Shown in pieces: positions 46,535 through 56,074 of a DNA stretch of 64,000 nucleotides (position 1 is the stretch's first letter; each line of letters starts with the position of its first letter). The stretch comes from Pirellulaceae bacterium (GTDB lineage Bacteria; Planctomycetota; Planctomycetia; Pirellulales; Pirellulaceae), in contig JANQLU010000013.1 of NCBI GenBank assembly GCA_028280445.1, positions 32,689 to 96,688 on the forward strand. Direction: 5' to 3'. Both the position numbers and the translations under genes were made by a program. The notes beneath the pieces were generated by a model that was not told the DNA's origin, made no database searches, and worked only from the letters and a program-made list of their open reading frames with translations.

Positions 46535-47359
46535 TCACGCGGTCGACTGGCTGCACAGTTCACCAGGATAGTTGGTAAATATGCCGTGAATGCCCATGCT
46601 GCGCAGCCTGGAAACATCTGCCAGGTTATCGACGGTCCAGATATAAACACGTTTTTCCCGACGTCGCAACTCGTCCCAAAACCGATCTGACAAAACCTGC
46701 ATATCATTGTGGACTTCGGGAATCATAAAGTATTCCGATTCGCTGGAAATCAAGCCTGACATTCGCAATTTTGTACCGAGCAACAGCCAACGAACTTCTT
46801 TGGCCGCTGCCGCTGTATCGAACGATCGATATTTTTTGCGAACGTAGCGAATTGTCTTTTGAGATTCGCTCATAATGACGCAGCGCTGCCGCGCGTTAGC
46901 CTGCTCGACCGTTTGAATGACTTGATCGATGAAACCTCGATCGTGCCAACGGATATCCAATAAGACCCGATTGGCAAATTGGTCCAACAACGTGCTCAGC
47001 TCAATAATTTTGGCATCGGGATGATTGCGAAACGCCGGTTCACCGTTGCCATTTTTAAGCCCGTAGCTCGCATCGAGCTCTTGTAAATCACGCAAGTCGT
47101 GTTGACGAATGGAGCCTGTTCCGTTGGTCGTTCGTTCCAATGTAGAATCGTGAAACACGATCACTTTGCCGTCACGCGTCGGTTGTAAATCGACATCGAG
47201 AATGACATCGGGGAACGTTTCCACAGCGTGCTTGAAAGCCGCCATTGTGTTTTCTGGGCGTTCTCCTGCACCACCTCGATAGGCAATCAGCTCGAATTTA
47301 TTTTTGGCAAACACAAATTTGTCCTTCAACAATCCGGCTTCAAACAGTTCGGCAGTCAA
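46535..47359 (-). CDS. Glycerophosphodiester phosphodiesterase-like, active-site His replaced
   Basis: 274 residues from TTG, no signal peptide. GDPD fold (PF03009): RPENTMAAFKHAVE, LDVDLQPTRDGKVIVFHDST with catalytic His70 intact, TLERTTNGTGSI, and IWTVDNLADVSRLRSMGIHG near the end. The first signature, normally HRGxxxxxPENT, reads AYRGGAGERPENT, so Tyr27 (codon TAT) stands where the first catalytic His (CAT) is expected. The normal Glu metal ligand is Asp. Either activity is altered or the protein has a non-catalytic or different role. It is a single gene downstream of the sulfatase. Confidence 0.85.
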   Translation of the reverse strand: MTAELFEAGLLKDKFVFAKNKFELIAYRGGAGERPENTMAAFKHAVETFPDVILDVDLQPTRDGKVIVFHDSTLERTTNGTGSIRQHDLRDLQELDASYGLKNGNGEPAFRNHPDAKIIELSTLLDQFANRVLLDIRWHDRGFIDQVIQTVEQANARQRCVIMSESQKTIRYVRKKYRSFDTAAAAKEVRWLLLGTKLRMSGLISSESEYFMIPEVHNDMQVLSDRFWDELRRREKRVYIWTVDNLADVSRLRSMGIHGIFTNYPGELCSQSTA

Positions 47360-47426
47360 CCGATCTCATCAACCACTATACAGTTGCCCGCCTGGCAATA
47401 CGAACAAAATATCGTAGTTAATTTTC

Positions 47427-47755
47427 TGATTTGTTGAGCGACGCTTCAACTTGCTCGGCAAGTTTGACGCTAGATGTGGCCAACGTCACCGTCGTGATAT
47501 TTTCGTTCAGGAGTGCGAGGCTTTGCCGAGTCGTTGTTAACGGCAAGGCACTAACGATGTCTAGCAGCACGGGGTCGGGAGTCTTTTCATGAACCAGTCG
47601 ATGATAGCCAGCGGATCAAGCCGTTAAGGTGATTGGAAAGAGATGATGCGGCTGCTTGAAAAGACTCCCGACCCCTTCAACTCCCCGATTTGTTGAGCGA
47701 CGCTTCAACTTGCTCGGCAAAACTCCACCCGAAATGTGGCCAACAACACTGTCGC
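47427..47755. pseudogene. Duplicated gene-end remnant around a family H element
   Basis: Two direct copies (about 47428-47490 and 47687-47755) share GATTTGTTGAGCGACGCTTC followed by AACTTGCTCGGCAA, then a diverged stretch with ATGTGGCCAAC. On the minus strand each encodes the same C-terminal phrase AEQVEASLNKS followed by a stop. A one-base indel lies between the copies upstream, and no complete gene is attached. Probably decayed duplicates of a gene's 3' end. The remaining gap to 47947 has no clear gene. Confidence 0.5.
47571..47675. repeat. Family H inverted repeat
   Basis: GGGGTCGGGAGTCTTTT at 47571-47587 and GAAAAGACTCCCGACCCC at 47658-47675, with about 70 bases between. A relative with another element inserted lies at 21645-21829. 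Confidence 0.82.
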
Positions 47756-47947
47756 GATTCTGTGTTTGTTCCGATTTGACAGTGCAGGAATCAAAGCGGC
47801 GAAAGTCGCGATGTGAGAATGTAAATACGTGAAAATATGGTTGGATTCTTTCTCTCTAAAAATTTTTTAATTAGGTTTTTTTCTGTGTCAGATCCGAATG
47901 TTGCCTTCGTATCTCCTTTTGAATTTCATCAACAAGGAGAATTTTCA

Positions 47948-48616
47948 ATGTTCATAATTCGACCGTTGTTTGCCTGCGCAGCCTTAATAATTGGGACTGG
48001 ATTTACGACCTTGGCAAATGCCGATTTCATTACCAATGGCGATTTCAGCATTTCGGTTCCTAGAAATAGCGTAGGCGGTGGATGGGAATCCTCAACGATC
48101 GACGCCGCCGGCGGTTGGTTTTCGACGGGTGGCAATCCTGATGGGCATTTTGTTTTGAACTCGGGAGCCGCTCCGCTGCCCGAACCAACCATCAAGCAAA
48201 CCGTTAGCGGATTGACGGCTGGTCAGACATACTTGTTGTCTTGGGATTACAAAGTTCACTTTCTTGCTTCTGGCTCCGTTCCTGATTCCTTTGGAGTTTT
48301 CGTAGATGATCCAACATTGGCAGCGAACCACATTTTTGTAGGCGGCGACGTCAGCGGAAACTGGATTTCAGAAAGTGAACTTTTTACTGCAACCTCGACC
48401 TCTCACACTTTCTTTTTTATTGGCGAGTTGAGCGATCCAGCGAAAGGATCGAGTTCCAACAGCGATGTGTCGTACCGACTCGACAACGTCAGCCTCGTCT
48501 CAGCGATTCCCGAACCGGGAGCCGGATTATTGTTGGGCTTGATAGGGGTTGTCGTATGCGTGCAAAGACGGAAGATTGTGAGCGGCAAGGCGCTAGCCGC
48601 CGGTACGAGTCACTAG
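47948..48616 (+). CDS. PEP-CTERM anchored exported protein
   Basis: 222 residues from the ATG at 47948, chosen because AAGGAG lies 8 bases upstream and a signal peptide begins there (cleavage near LANAD). The mature part is a beta-rich domain with FITNGDFSISVPRN at the start, the pattern of DUF642-like/PEP-CTERM surface proteins. Near the end, IPEPGAGLLLGLIGVVVCVQ and RRK form the PEP-CTERM sorting signal (PEP motif, helix, basic cluster) recognised by an exosortase. After RRKI the last codons, VSGKALAAGTSH and the stop, are read from the family C palindrome (48578-48646). The original stop was probably just after the basic cluster, so the tail looks acquired. Confidence 0.88.
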   Translation: MFIIRPLFACAALIIGTGFTTLANADFITNGDFSISVPRNSVGGGWESSTIDAAGGWFSTGGNPDGHFVLNSGAAPLPEPTIKQTVSGLTAGQTYLLSWDYKVHFLASGSVPDSFGVFVDDPTLAANHIFVGGDVSGNWISESELFTATSTSHTFFFIGELSDPAKGSSSNSDVSYRLDNVSLVSAIPEPGAGLLLGLIGVVVCVQRRKIVSGKALAAGTSH

Positions 48617-48646
48617 CGAACCGGCGGTTAGCGCCTTGCCGCTCAC
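48578..48646. repeat. Family C palindrome inside the end of a gene
   Basis: GTGAGCGGCAAGGCGCTAGC + CGCCGGT, loop ACGAGTCACTAGCGAA, complement with one change. It supplies codons for VSGKALAAGTSH and the TAG of the PEP-CTERM gene. Confidence 0.9.
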
Positions 48647-48677
48647 GATGGCCTCGCCCACCCGCATTTGCGATCAC

Positions 48678-48707
48678 AAAAAAAAGAGCCCCGAAAATGG
48701 GGCTCTT
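48678..48707 (-). terminator. Rho-independent terminator of tRNA-Cys
   Basis: On the minus strand: AAGAGCCCC, loop ATTTTC, GGGGCTCTT, then T-run. Nine-base perfect stem located four bases after the tRNA. Confidence 0.92.
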
Positions 48708-48710
48708 TAG

Positions 48711-48781
48711 AGGCGTCGAGCGGAGTCGAACCGCTGTAGACGGATTTGCAATCCGCTGCCTAGCCACTCGGCCACGACGCC
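48711..48781 (-). tRNA. tRNA-Cys (GCA)
   Basis: Read on the minus strand, the 71-base gene has acceptor arms GGCGTCG and CGACGCC, a D-arm around GGCCGAGTGGCTAGGC, an anticodon stem-loop GCGGATTGCAAATCCGT with anticodon GCA, and a T-arm with GGTTCGACTCC. The discriminator is T and CCA is not encoded. A strong terminator follows at once. I see no convincing promoter in 48782-49064, and that stretch holds no gene that I can support. Confidence 0.95.
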
Positions 48782-49064
48782 AATGGCTGAAATTATCATG
48801 TGCTGGTCAATGACCAGTGTTATCGACGTTATCGTTATTAAATGTACGGGTCAAGTAGATCAACCAAAAGAGGTAATCTACGTATTTGTTCACCAAATCG
48901 TAAAAACCAAGACAACCGTCACAATTATAGGTTCGGCAGCATCACCTTTCGACTTTAGTTTGACAGCTTACCCAAACACATAAGCTATCTTTCTGTAGCG
49001 ACACGCCGCAAATATGCCTAATGGCTCTTTGCCGGCATAGGGTAGTGAATTCCACGAAAGATGC

Positions 49065-49340
49065 ATGATGAACGATCAAACTTCCAACCTCATCGAAAAA
49101 GCGAATCGCGAGATCACCCAGCAAAACTGCCGGATTAGCGAAAAAATTGACGACATCATGCAGACGGTCATGGGTGATGAAAAAATTCAAAATCGCTCGG
49201 ATTGGGAGCAAATCCAAAAAACACTGACGTTGATCATTGAGTCGATGGAAAGTGCCGAGCTCGCATCCGAACTCACGCCGTCGCACCGCGTTCGTCGCAG
49301 CCAAGTAGCCGATCGATCAACCTTGGATTTTGCCGAATAA
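49065..49340 (+). CDS. Small hypothetical protein
   Basis: 91 residues; the second codon is also ATG, so the true start could be 49068. Mostly helical and charged, with heptad-like stretches (SNLIEKANREITQQN, DWEQIQKTLTLIIESM) and no signal peptide or known motif. Coding-like composition and the lack of a better frame support a real gene. It converges on the radical SAM gene ending at 49370. Function unknown. Confidence 0.6.
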   Translation: MMNDQTSNLIEKANREITQQNCRISEKIDDIMQTVMGDEKIQNRSDWEQIQKTLTLIIESMESAELASELTPSHRVRRSQVADRSTLDFAE

Positions 49341-49369
49341 CGGTCACGCCATCGCGGGCCGCCTGCCGG

Positions 49370-50344
49370 CTACGAATTCTGACACAACCGACCTTGCCAC
49401 GTATCGCGTGACTCGAATTCATCTTCCAGTGCTTTGAGGACTCCAGGTTTGTCCAGACACCAGCTTGGGCCAATAAAATAACTGCCCGGTGCATCACCAC
49501 TGATTCGCTCGACGACCATGGACTCCGGGATCAATTCCAAAAATGAAACCAAAGTCGTGATGTAATCATCGCGCTCCATCAACGTAACTGCTCCCCGCTC
49601 CACTTGCTCACCCAACGGCGTATTTTTGACGGCGTAGAGATTATGGACTTTGATGGTATCCAAACCCAGTTTCGCGACTTCCCGAGCTGTCTCCAGCATG
49701 TCGTCCGTCGATTCACCCGGCAGTCCAAGCATGATGTGAGCACAAATCTCGAATCCGCGCCCACGGCTGCGCTGCATCGCATCGACCATTGCATCGTGGT
49801 GGTGTCCACGATTCATCCAATCCAGGGAACGGTCGTGCATCGTCTGCATTCCATATTCGACCGACAAATAGGTTTGCGCTGCAACTTCCTGCAACAAATC
49901 CAGAACTTCGTCGGGAACGCAATCGGCTCGCGTTCCAATTGCCAAAGCGACAACTTTGGGATGAGAAATTGCTTCGAAATAAATTTGTCGCAACCGCTCG
50001 ATGTCACCATAAGTATTGGTAGCGGGCTGAAAGTACGCGGTGAAATGGTCACATTTGTAACGCAATTTCAATCGTCTGATTCCTTCGTCGATCTGCTCCA
50101 AAATCGTTTGCCGCGGCAATCGGCGACTGGGGCTGAAACTTCGATTGTCACAAAAAGTACACCCGCCGATCGCGACCGTCCCATCGACGTTAGGGCACGT
50201 AAAACCGGCGTCAATGCTCACTTTTTGGACACGATGCCCATAAATTTGCCTTAAAAAATAGTTATAGCTGTAATAACGCAATCCAGCCTCCCGCCAATTA
50301 TGGCGAATGGTGGGGTCGACCGTTTTTTGTTCTGTTGACGTCAC
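49370..50344 (-). CDS. TIGR01212/YhcC-type radical SAM protein
   Basis: 324 residues. A radical SAM enzyme of the YhcC group. The iron-sulfur motif is present as GFTCPNVDGTVAIGG and CTFCDN (Cys spacing CX9-10CX2C, as in the family). LSVEYGMQTMHDRSLDWMNR, ICAHIMLGLPGES and KVHNLYAVKNTPL are also typical, as is the C-terminal RISGDAPGSYFIGP. The reaction of the group is not well established. It is divergent from the FHA gene; the open frame of that gene would overlap, but its likely start at 50428 avoids this. Confidence 0.92.
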   Translation of the reverse strand: MTSTEQKTVDPTIRHNWREAGLRYYSYNYFLRQIYGHRVQKVSIDAGFTCPNVDGTVAIGGCTFCDNRSFSPSRRLPRQTILEQIDEGIRRLKLRYKCDHFTAYFQPATNTYGDIERLRQIYFEAISHPKVVALAIGTRADCVPDEVLDLLQEVAAQTYLSVEYGMQTMHDRSLDWMNRGHHHDAMVDAMQRSRGRGFEICAHIMLGLPGESTDDMLETAREVAKLGLDTIKVHNLYAVKNTPLGEQVERGAVTLMERDDYITTLVSFLELIPESMVVERISGDAPGSYFIGPSWCLDKPGVLKALEDEFESRDTWQGRLCQNS

Positions 50345-50427
50345 TATATAATCGGAATAAAGTTGATTGTGCCCAAAACGCTCCCATTTTATCCTTCCTT
50401 ATCATTCAGGTTCGTGGGAAATTTTCA

Positions 50428-50847
50428 ATGTACGGACAACTGGTTCCTGTCGGTGGCGGAGATCCGATCCCACTACTGAAAAAAAAGCTTCGAATTGGTC
50501 GCCGAGATGGTTGTGATATTATCTTGAATTATGCCAACATCTCGGGGCATCACTGTTTGCTGGAAATCTACGAAGGATACTGGTTCATCAAGGATCTTCG
50601 TAGCCGAAATGGTGTCAAAGTCGAAGGCAAGCGAATTTTACAGGGACTTCGCAAACGCATTGACCCCGGAATCGTTGTCTCGATTGCCAAACACCAATTT
50701 GAGTTGGAATACGAACCTACCGAATTGGGCGCCTACGGAACTCCTCCGCAGGATGAGCAAATGGACAATTTCTTCGCTCAATCGTTGCTCGACCGTGCAG
50801 GGTTGAATCGACGGGATAATCGGCAAAATGACGACGATGACGAATAG
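50428..50847 (+). CDS. FHA-domain protein
   Basis: 139 residues from the ATG at 50428 (GTGGGAA about 13 bases upstream); the open frame extends to 50335. A single forkhead-associated domain covers about 12-105: LRIGRRDGCDIIL, NISGHHCLLEIYEG and DLRSRNGVKVEG, with the phosphothreonine-binding Arg, Ser and Asn. The tail is acidic and ends in DDDDE. FHA domains read phosphothreonine, so it is probably an adaptor in a Ser/Thr kinase pathway. It lies upstream of dnaK but is separated by a regulatory gap of 273 bases with its own promoter signal. Confidence 0.9.
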   Translation: MYGQLVPVGGGDPIPLLKKKLRIGRRDGCDIILNYANISGHHCLLEIYEGYWFIKDLRSRNGVKVEGKRILQGLRKRIDPGIVVSIAKHQFELEYEPTELGAYGTPPQDEQMDNFFAQSLLDRAGLNRRDNRQNDDDDE

Positions 50848-50890
50848 TCAAATCATGGCTATTTCGAATTTGTCTGTCAAATTGTCATCA

Positions 50891-50974
50891 AAAAATCGGT
50901 ATCCGCTGACCGTCATTTTTCGATATCTGGCGAGTTAAAAAATTCTTCCCGTTAAACACCGCTAAAAATCGGTA
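50891..50974. promoter_or_regulatory. Candidate upstream activator sites for dnaK
   Basis: AAAAATCGGTA occurs at 50891-50901 and again at 50964-50974, 73 bases apart, just upstream of the sigma-54 site. An enhancer-binding protein would need such sites; this is inference from position only. Confidence 0.3.
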
Positions 50975-50995
50975 GTTTCATTTACAAATCTTTTG

Positions 50996-51012
50996 CTGGC
51001 ACGGCCTTTGCA
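50996..51012 (+). promoter_or_regulatory. Sigma-54 (-24/-12) promoter upstream of dnaK
   Basis: CTGGCACG GCCT TTGCA matches the sigma-54 consensus YTGGCACG-N4-TTGCW at every defined base, with correct spacing. A start of transcription about 12 bases beyond would leave a leader of nearly 100 bases before the dnaK ATG at 51121. No CIRCE element or sigma-32-type site was seen. Confidence 0.7.
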
Positions 51013-51120
51013 AAGATAGCCATTGCGACGAAATCAGATGCCGGATCGTCAGGTATCGATGCGCGCATGAACCCAAAAATAAACGCAAAAATATAATCGG
51101 ATTGAGAAAAGGAACTGCAC

Positions 51121-53049
51121 ATGGCTTCTGGCGAAAAAATCATCGGAATCGACTTGGGTACGACCAATTCGGTCGTCGCCGTAATGGACGGTAACGAGCC
51201 AACCGTTATCGCAAACCAGGAAGGGGATCGAACCACCCCCAGCGTTGTCGCTTTCACCGACAGCGGCGAAACATTGGTCGGTGCTCCCGCGCGAAACCAG
51301 CGCGTCACCAACCCTGAGAAAACTGTTTACTCAGTAAAACGATTTATGGGTCGACGACATCACGAAGTCGAATCCGAAGAAAAAATGGTACCGTACAAAG
51401 TCCTCGGCGACCCGGGTGAATACGTCAAAATTGGCGTCGGTGAAAACGAATATACACCACAAGAAATCTCCGCAAAAACATTGCGAAAACTCAAGGAAGC
51501 TGCCGAATCCTACTTGGGCCACAAAGTCAACAAAGCGGTCATCACCGTTCCGGCGTATTTCAACGACGCGCAACGACAAGCGACCAAGGACGCTGGCCAA
51601 ATCGCCGGGCTCGAAGTCGCTCGTATCATCAACGAACCGACCGCAGCCGCAATGGCTTATGGATTGGACAAAAACTCCAATCAAACCGTCGTCGTATTCG
51701 ACTTGGGAGGCGGTACGTTTGACGTATCTGTCCTGGAACTCAACGACGACGATGGCACGAAAGTTTTTGAAGTCATCAGCACCAGTGGCGATACGCATCT
51801 CGGCGGTGACGATTTTGACGAAGTTCTGATCAACCACGTGGCTGACGAATTTCAAAAATCTAACTCGGTCGATCTGCGCAAAGATACGATGGCGCTGCAA
51901 CGGCTGCAGGAAGCTTGTGAAAAAGCCAAAAAAGAGTTGAGTAGCCGTCCGCAAACCGACATCAATTTGCCGTTTATTGCACAAGATCCAGATGGCAATG
52001 CAAAACACTTGCAATTGAACATCAGTCGAGCCGATTTCGAACGATTAATCGATCCGCTCGTCGAACGTTGCCGTCGCCCCGTTGAGCAAGCACTCAAGGA
52101 CGCCAAACTGTCCGCCAGTGACATTGACGAAGTCGTCTTGGTCGGCGGATCGACCCGCGTTCCCAAAGTTCAAGAAATGGTGAAATCGATCTTTGGCAAA
52201 GATCCTCATCGCGGTGTGAATCCCGACGAAGTCGTTGCAATCGGCGCAGCGATTCAGGGATCTGTCCTGGCTGGCGATCGTAAAGACGTTCTGCTGCTGG
52301 ATGTTACACCATTGACATTGGGTATCAAAACCGAGCACGGCATCATGACGCCACTGGTCGAACGAAACACAACCATCCCAACAGAAAAAGACCAAACCTT
52401 TAGCACCGCTGCCGACAACCAAACTGCGGTCACCATCGAAGTATTCCAGGGTGAACGCAAAATGGCCGATGACAACCGGTTGCTGGACAAATTTGATTTG
52501 ACAGGAATTCCACCCGCTCCACGCGGTGTGCCCCAAATCAAGGTCATTTTCGAAATTGACCAAAACGGGATCCTCAATGTAGCGGCAAAAGATCTCGGCA
52601 CCGGTAAAGAAGCAAATGTCGAGATCAAACAGTCGGCTGGATTGTCGGACGAAGAAATCGAAAAAATGAAGTCCGAAGCTGACTCCAATGCCGAGGAAGA
52701 CAAACGAAAATTCGAATTGGCCAGCGCTCGCAACACCGCGGATGGCATGGTGTACGAAATCGAAAAAACGATTGCCGAACACTCCGACAAACTGAAAGAG
52801 GACGACAAAGCACCATTGGAAGCAGCGATCCAAAAGGTTCGTGACGCGTCCGCTGGTGACGATGTCGAGGCCATCAACTCAGCAGTCAAAGAACTCGAAG
52901 CGGCTTCGCATGCATTGAGTAAAGTGATGTACGAAGCGCAAGCTGCCGGCGAACAAACCGATGGAGCTGCGGCCGAGGCGGCGTCGGAATCCAGCGACAA
53001 TGCCGAAGACGATGCCATCGACGCTGAGTTCGAAGTAAAACAAGACTAA
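51121..53049 (+). CDS. dnaK: Chaperone DnaK (Hsp70)
   Basis: 642 residues. ATP-driven chaperone for unfolded proteins, working with DnaJ and GrpE, neither of which is in the window. Motifs: [20 protein letters not shown] at the start, the ATPase signature [35 protein letters not shown], the substrate domain after [20 protein letters not shown], and the acidic tail [17 protein letters not shown] is nine bases upstream of the start. A consensus sigma-54 promoter lies 109 bases upstream, suggesting regulation by an enhancer-binding protein instead of HrcA. clpB follows after a hairpin. Confidence 0.97.
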   Translation: MASGEKIIGIDLGTTNSVVAVMDGNEPTVIANQEGDRTTPSVVAFTDSGETLVGAPARNQRVTNPEKTVYSVKRFMGRRHHEVESEEKMVPYKVLGDPGEYVKIGVGENEYTPQEISAKTLRKLKEAAESYLGHKVNKAVITVPAYFNDAQRQATKDAGQIAGLEVARIINEPTAAAMAYGLDKNSNQTVVVFDLGGGTFDVSVLELNDDDGTKVFEVISTSGDTHLGGDDFDEVLINHVADEFQKSNSVDLRKDTMALQRLQEACEKAKKELSSRPQTDINLPFIAQDPDGNAKHLQLNISRADFERLIDPLVERCRRPVEQALKDAKLSASDIDEVVLVGGSTRVPKVQEMVKSIFGKDPHRGVNPDEVVAIGAAIQGSVLAGDRKDVLLLDVTPLTLGIKTEHGIMTPLVERNTTIPTEKDQTFSTAADNQTAVTIEVFQGERKMADDNRLLDKFDLTGIPPAPRGVPQIKVIFEIDQNGILNVAAKDLGTGKEANVEIKQSAGLSDEEIEKMKSEADSNAEEDKRKFELASARNTADGMVYEIEKTIAEHSDKLKEDDKAPLEAAIQKVRDASAGDDVEAINSAVKELEAASHALSKVMYEAQAAGEQTDGAAAEAASESSDNAEDDAIDAEFEVKQD

Positions 53050-53087
53050 CGAACCATTGCGATAGCAATTCGTTTCATTCAACCAAA

Positions 53088-53110
53088 CGTCCCGCGTGCC
53101 GCGCGGGACG
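53088..53110. terminator. GC-rich hairpin between dnaK and clpB
   Basis: CGTCCCGCG, loop TGCCG, CGCGGGACG: a perfect nine-base stem without a T-run. It may attenuate transcription or set mRNA stability between the two chaperone genes instead of being a full terminator. Confidence 0.55.
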
Positions 53111-53178
53111 CGTGTTAAATACATATTACGTTTCTGCGCTACCATTGCGCGAACACTTCGCCAACGGCGGTACCAATC

Positions 53179-55854
53179 ATGACATTCAATTTCAACAAAC
53201 TGACTGAAAAAGCACAAAACGCTGTCGCGGAAGCACAAGCGATTGCGACAAATGCAGGCAACCCGGAAATCCTGGCGTTGCATTTGCTCAATGCGCTGGT
53301 CGAAGAAACAGATGGGATCGTCCGCCCGCTGTTTGAAAAAATGTCGGTCAATCTTTCACAACTCGCCGGCATGATGGATTCCGAGTTACAGCGATTGCCA
53401 TCGTCCAATAGCTCGTCTCCTCCGAGAATCGCGGTCGAGCTGCAAAACATTTTTACAACCGCCGCCAAAAAAGCGAGCGAGATGGACGACGAATTCATCT
53501 CGACCGAACATTTGCTGCTGGCGATTTCGGATGTCGATTCATCGGCCAAACGAGTTCTCGAACTCAACGGCGTTCAACAATCAGACATTGTCCAGGTGCT
53601 GCAATCCGTTCGAGGTTCTCAGCGAGTCACCGATCAGAATCCCGAAGCGAAATACATGGCGCTCGAAAAATACAGTATCGATCTCGTCGAACAGGCGTCC
53701 AACGGAAAACTGGATCCGGTGATTGGACGCGATGAAGAAATCCGTCGCGTCATCCAGGTTCTTTCACGGCGAACCAAAAACAACCCGGTTTTGATCGGCC
53801 AACCCGGCGTCGGCAAAACAGCCATTGCCGAAGGTTTGGCGCTGCGGATTGTTCAACGCGATGTTCCCAACAGCCTGCAAAACAAACGCGTGGTGGCACT
53901 GGATATGGGTGCGCTGATTGCCGGTGCAAAATTCCGAGGCGAATTCGAAGATCGTTTGAAAGCCGTTCTCAAAGAAGTGACCGACGCGCAAGGTCAAATC
54001 ATTTTGTTCATCGACGAATTACACACCGTGGTTGGTGCCGGGGCAGCCGAAGGTGCCAATGACGCGGCCAATTTGTTGAAACCAGCGCTGGCCCGTGGTG
54101 AATTGCACTGCATCGGTGCAACCACATTGGACGAATACCGCCAGTACATCGAAAAAGATGCAGCGCTGGAACGTCGTTTCCAACCCGTCTACGTTGGCGA
54201 ACCTTCGGTGGATGATACGGTTTCAATCCTGCGAGGGCTCAAACAACGCTATGAAACGCATCACGGCGTGCAAATCACAGACTCGGCGCTGGTGGCCGCA
54301 GCCCAGTTGTCCAATCGTTACATCACCGATCGGTTTTTGCCCGACAAAGCAATCGATTTGGTGGATGAAGCCGCCAGTAAATTGGCCATGGAACTAGACA
54401 GCGTGCCACAAGAAATCGATACCGTTCAACGTCGGTTAACGCAATTGGAACTTGCCGCGCGGCAACTTTCCGGCGAATCCGATCCGAGCGTTCAACAGCG
54501 TCTCGAATCAGTACAAGCGGAAATGGAAGAAAAACGCCGTGAGTTGGCCAGTTTGCGCGAACAGTGGGAAGCCGAAAAAGTTGGCATGACCGATATCCAA
54601 AATGTGCGTCAGGCGCTCAACGACGTGACGCACCAATTCGAAGCATTGCAAACGGAAATCAAATCGAAACAGGCCAGCGGTCAAACACCTGGCGAAGATG
54701 ATTTTAGCCGATTGTACGAATTGGATTTGCAGAAAAAACAACTGTCTCAACAAATTGAAAAAGCGGAACAGTCGGAAAATCAATCGGAGACTGCCGAAGA
54801 CCAAAAACGCTTGTTGAGCGAGCAGGTCACCGAAGACGAGATTGCCGAAGTGGTCGCGGCTTGGACCGGCGTCCCCGTCAGTCGCATGATGGAAACCGAA
54901 CGGGCAAAATTGCTGGTCATGGAAGAACGTTTGCATTTGCGTGTCATCGGTCAGGACGAAGCGGTCTTCGCCGTGTCGAACGCCGTTCGTCGCAGTCGTA
55001 GCGGTTTGCAAGATGAGCAACGACCCATCGGCTCATTCATGTTCCTGGGTCCGACAGGCGTCGGTAAAACAGAGCTATGCAAAGCACTCGCCGAAGTCAT
55101 GTTTGACGACGAAACGGCCATGGTTCGGATCGACATGAGCGAATTTATGGAGCGGCACAGTGTCAGCCGCTTGATCGGCGCACCTCCGGGATACGTTGGT
55201 TACGAGCAGGGTGGGAAACTGACCGAAGCTGTTCGCCGACGTCCGTATAGTGTGATCTTGTTGGACGAAATCGAAAAAGCGCACGACGATGTATTTAACA
55301 TCTTGTTGCAGATTCTCGATGACGGTCGCTTGACCGACAATCATGGCAATACCGTCGATTTCACCAACACAATCATTGTGATGACCAGTAACGTCGGCAG
55401 CCAGTTGATTCAAAAAATCACGCAGGAACATGGCAGTGAAGACGAGTTGGTCGAAGCTGTCGATCAAAGCCTACGCAATCGATTTGCGCCGGAGCTGTTG
55501 AACCGGATCGATGAAAAAATCGTCTTCAAACCGCTCGTTCAAGAAGAAATTCGCCAAATCGTGGATCTGCAAGTCGCGAATCTTGCCCGGCGTGTTGCAA
55601 ACCAGGGTTTGCAGTTGATCGTGACGGATGTTGCCAAAGATGAAATTGCCAAAGTCGGTTTCGATCCGGTCTACGGTGCTCGTCCGCTCAAGCGAATTAT
55701 TCAACAGAAAATCGAAAACCCGTTAGCCACGGCTTTGTTGAAAGGCAATTTTTCCGAGTACGCTGCAGTGGTCGTCGATTTCAAGATTAATGAGTTCACA
55801 TTTGAACCGACAGACGATGTGAACATCGACGCAGAATCGGTTGGCAGCAAGTAG
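53179..55854 (+). CDS. clpB: Disaggregase ClpB
   Basis: 891 residues, slightly longer than typical (about 860). Hexameric AAA+ disaggregase working with DnaK. The Clp N-terminal domain covers 1-145, the first AAA+ domain has [18 protein letters not shown] (Walker A) and [16 protein letters not shown] (Walker B), the coiled-coil M-domain runs about 400-545 and is extended, and the second AAA+ has [20 protein letters not shown] and [18 protein letters not shown]. The C-terminal oligomerisation part has [18 protein letters not shown]. The TAG stop is the first base triplet of the following family A arm. Confidence 0.97.
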   Translation: MTFNFNKLTEKAQNAVAEAQAIATNAGNPEILALHLLNALVEETDGIVRPLFEKMSVNLSQLAGMMDSELQRLPSSNSSSPPRIAVELQNIFTTAAKKASEMDDEFISTEHLLLAISDVDSSAKRVLELNGVQQSDIVQVLQSVRGSQRVTDQNPEAKYMALEKYSIDLVEQASNGKLDPVIGRDEEIRRVIQVLSRRTKNNPVLIGQPGVGKTAIAEGLALRIVQRDVPNSLQNKRVVALDMGALIAGAKFRGEFEDRLKAVLKEVTDAQGQIILFIDELHTVVGAGAAEGANDAANLLKPALARGELHCIGATTLDEYRQYIEKDAALERRFQPVYVGEPSVDDTVSILRGLKQRYETHHGVQITDSALVAAAQLSNRYITDRFLPDKAIDLVDEAASKLAMELDSVPQEIDTVQRRLTQLELAARQLSGESDPSVQQRLESVQAEMEEKRRELASLREQWEAEKVGMTDIQNVRQALNDVTHQFEALQTEIKSKQASGQTPGEDDFSRLYELDLQKKQLSQQIEKAEQSENQSETAEDQKRLLSEQVTEDEIAEVVAAWTGVPVSRMMETERAKLLVMEERLHLRVIGQDEAVFAVSNAVRRSRSGLQDEQRPIGSFMFLGPTGVGKTELCKALAEVMFDDETAMVRIDMSEFMERHSVSRLIGAPPGYVGYEQGGKLTEAVRRRPYSVILLDEIEKAHDDVFNILLQILDDGRLTDNHGNTVDFTNTIIVMTSNVGSQLIQKITQEHGSEDELVEAVDQSLRNRFAPELLNRIDEKIVFKPLVQEEIRQIVDLQVANLARRVANQGLQLIVTDVAKDEIAKVGFDPVYGARPLKRIIQQKIENPLATALLKGNFSEYAAVVVDFKINEFTFEPTDDVNIDAESVGSK

Positions 55855-56073
55855 GGCCGGTTCCCACCGGCCAATTCGATTTACAAGCACGAAGCGCTAG
55901 CGAGTGTTGATTACGTCGGAAAGCTGTGAATTTGAACTGAGCGGCAAGGCGCTAGCCGCCGGTTTGAAGCGCTAACGAACCGGCGGCTAGCGCCTTGCCG
56001 CTCACGATTGATCAAACGACTTAGAAACTCGTACTCTTATCCCAAAAAAACGGCCGGTGGGAACCGGCCCTAC
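55852..56073. repeat. Split family A palindrome with a family C element inside
   Basis: The left arm TAGGGCCGGTTCCCACCGGC (55852-55871) starts at the clpB stop. The right arm CGGCCGGTGGGAACCGGCCC ends at 56072, two bases before the stop of the convergent lipoprotein gene. Between them lie about 170 bases including a complete family C palindrome. Confidence 0.88.
55938..56005. repeat. Family C palindrome nested in family A
   Basis: TGAGCGGCAAGGCGCTAGCC + GCCGGT and complement, 68 bases. Located between the two separated halves of a family A element. Confidence 0.92.
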
Positions 56074-56074
56074 G

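Noticed and set aside
51331..52833. Long open frames opposite dnaK (51331-52014 and 52045-52833)
   Set aside because: Shadows produced by the codon use of dnaK; no signals support them.
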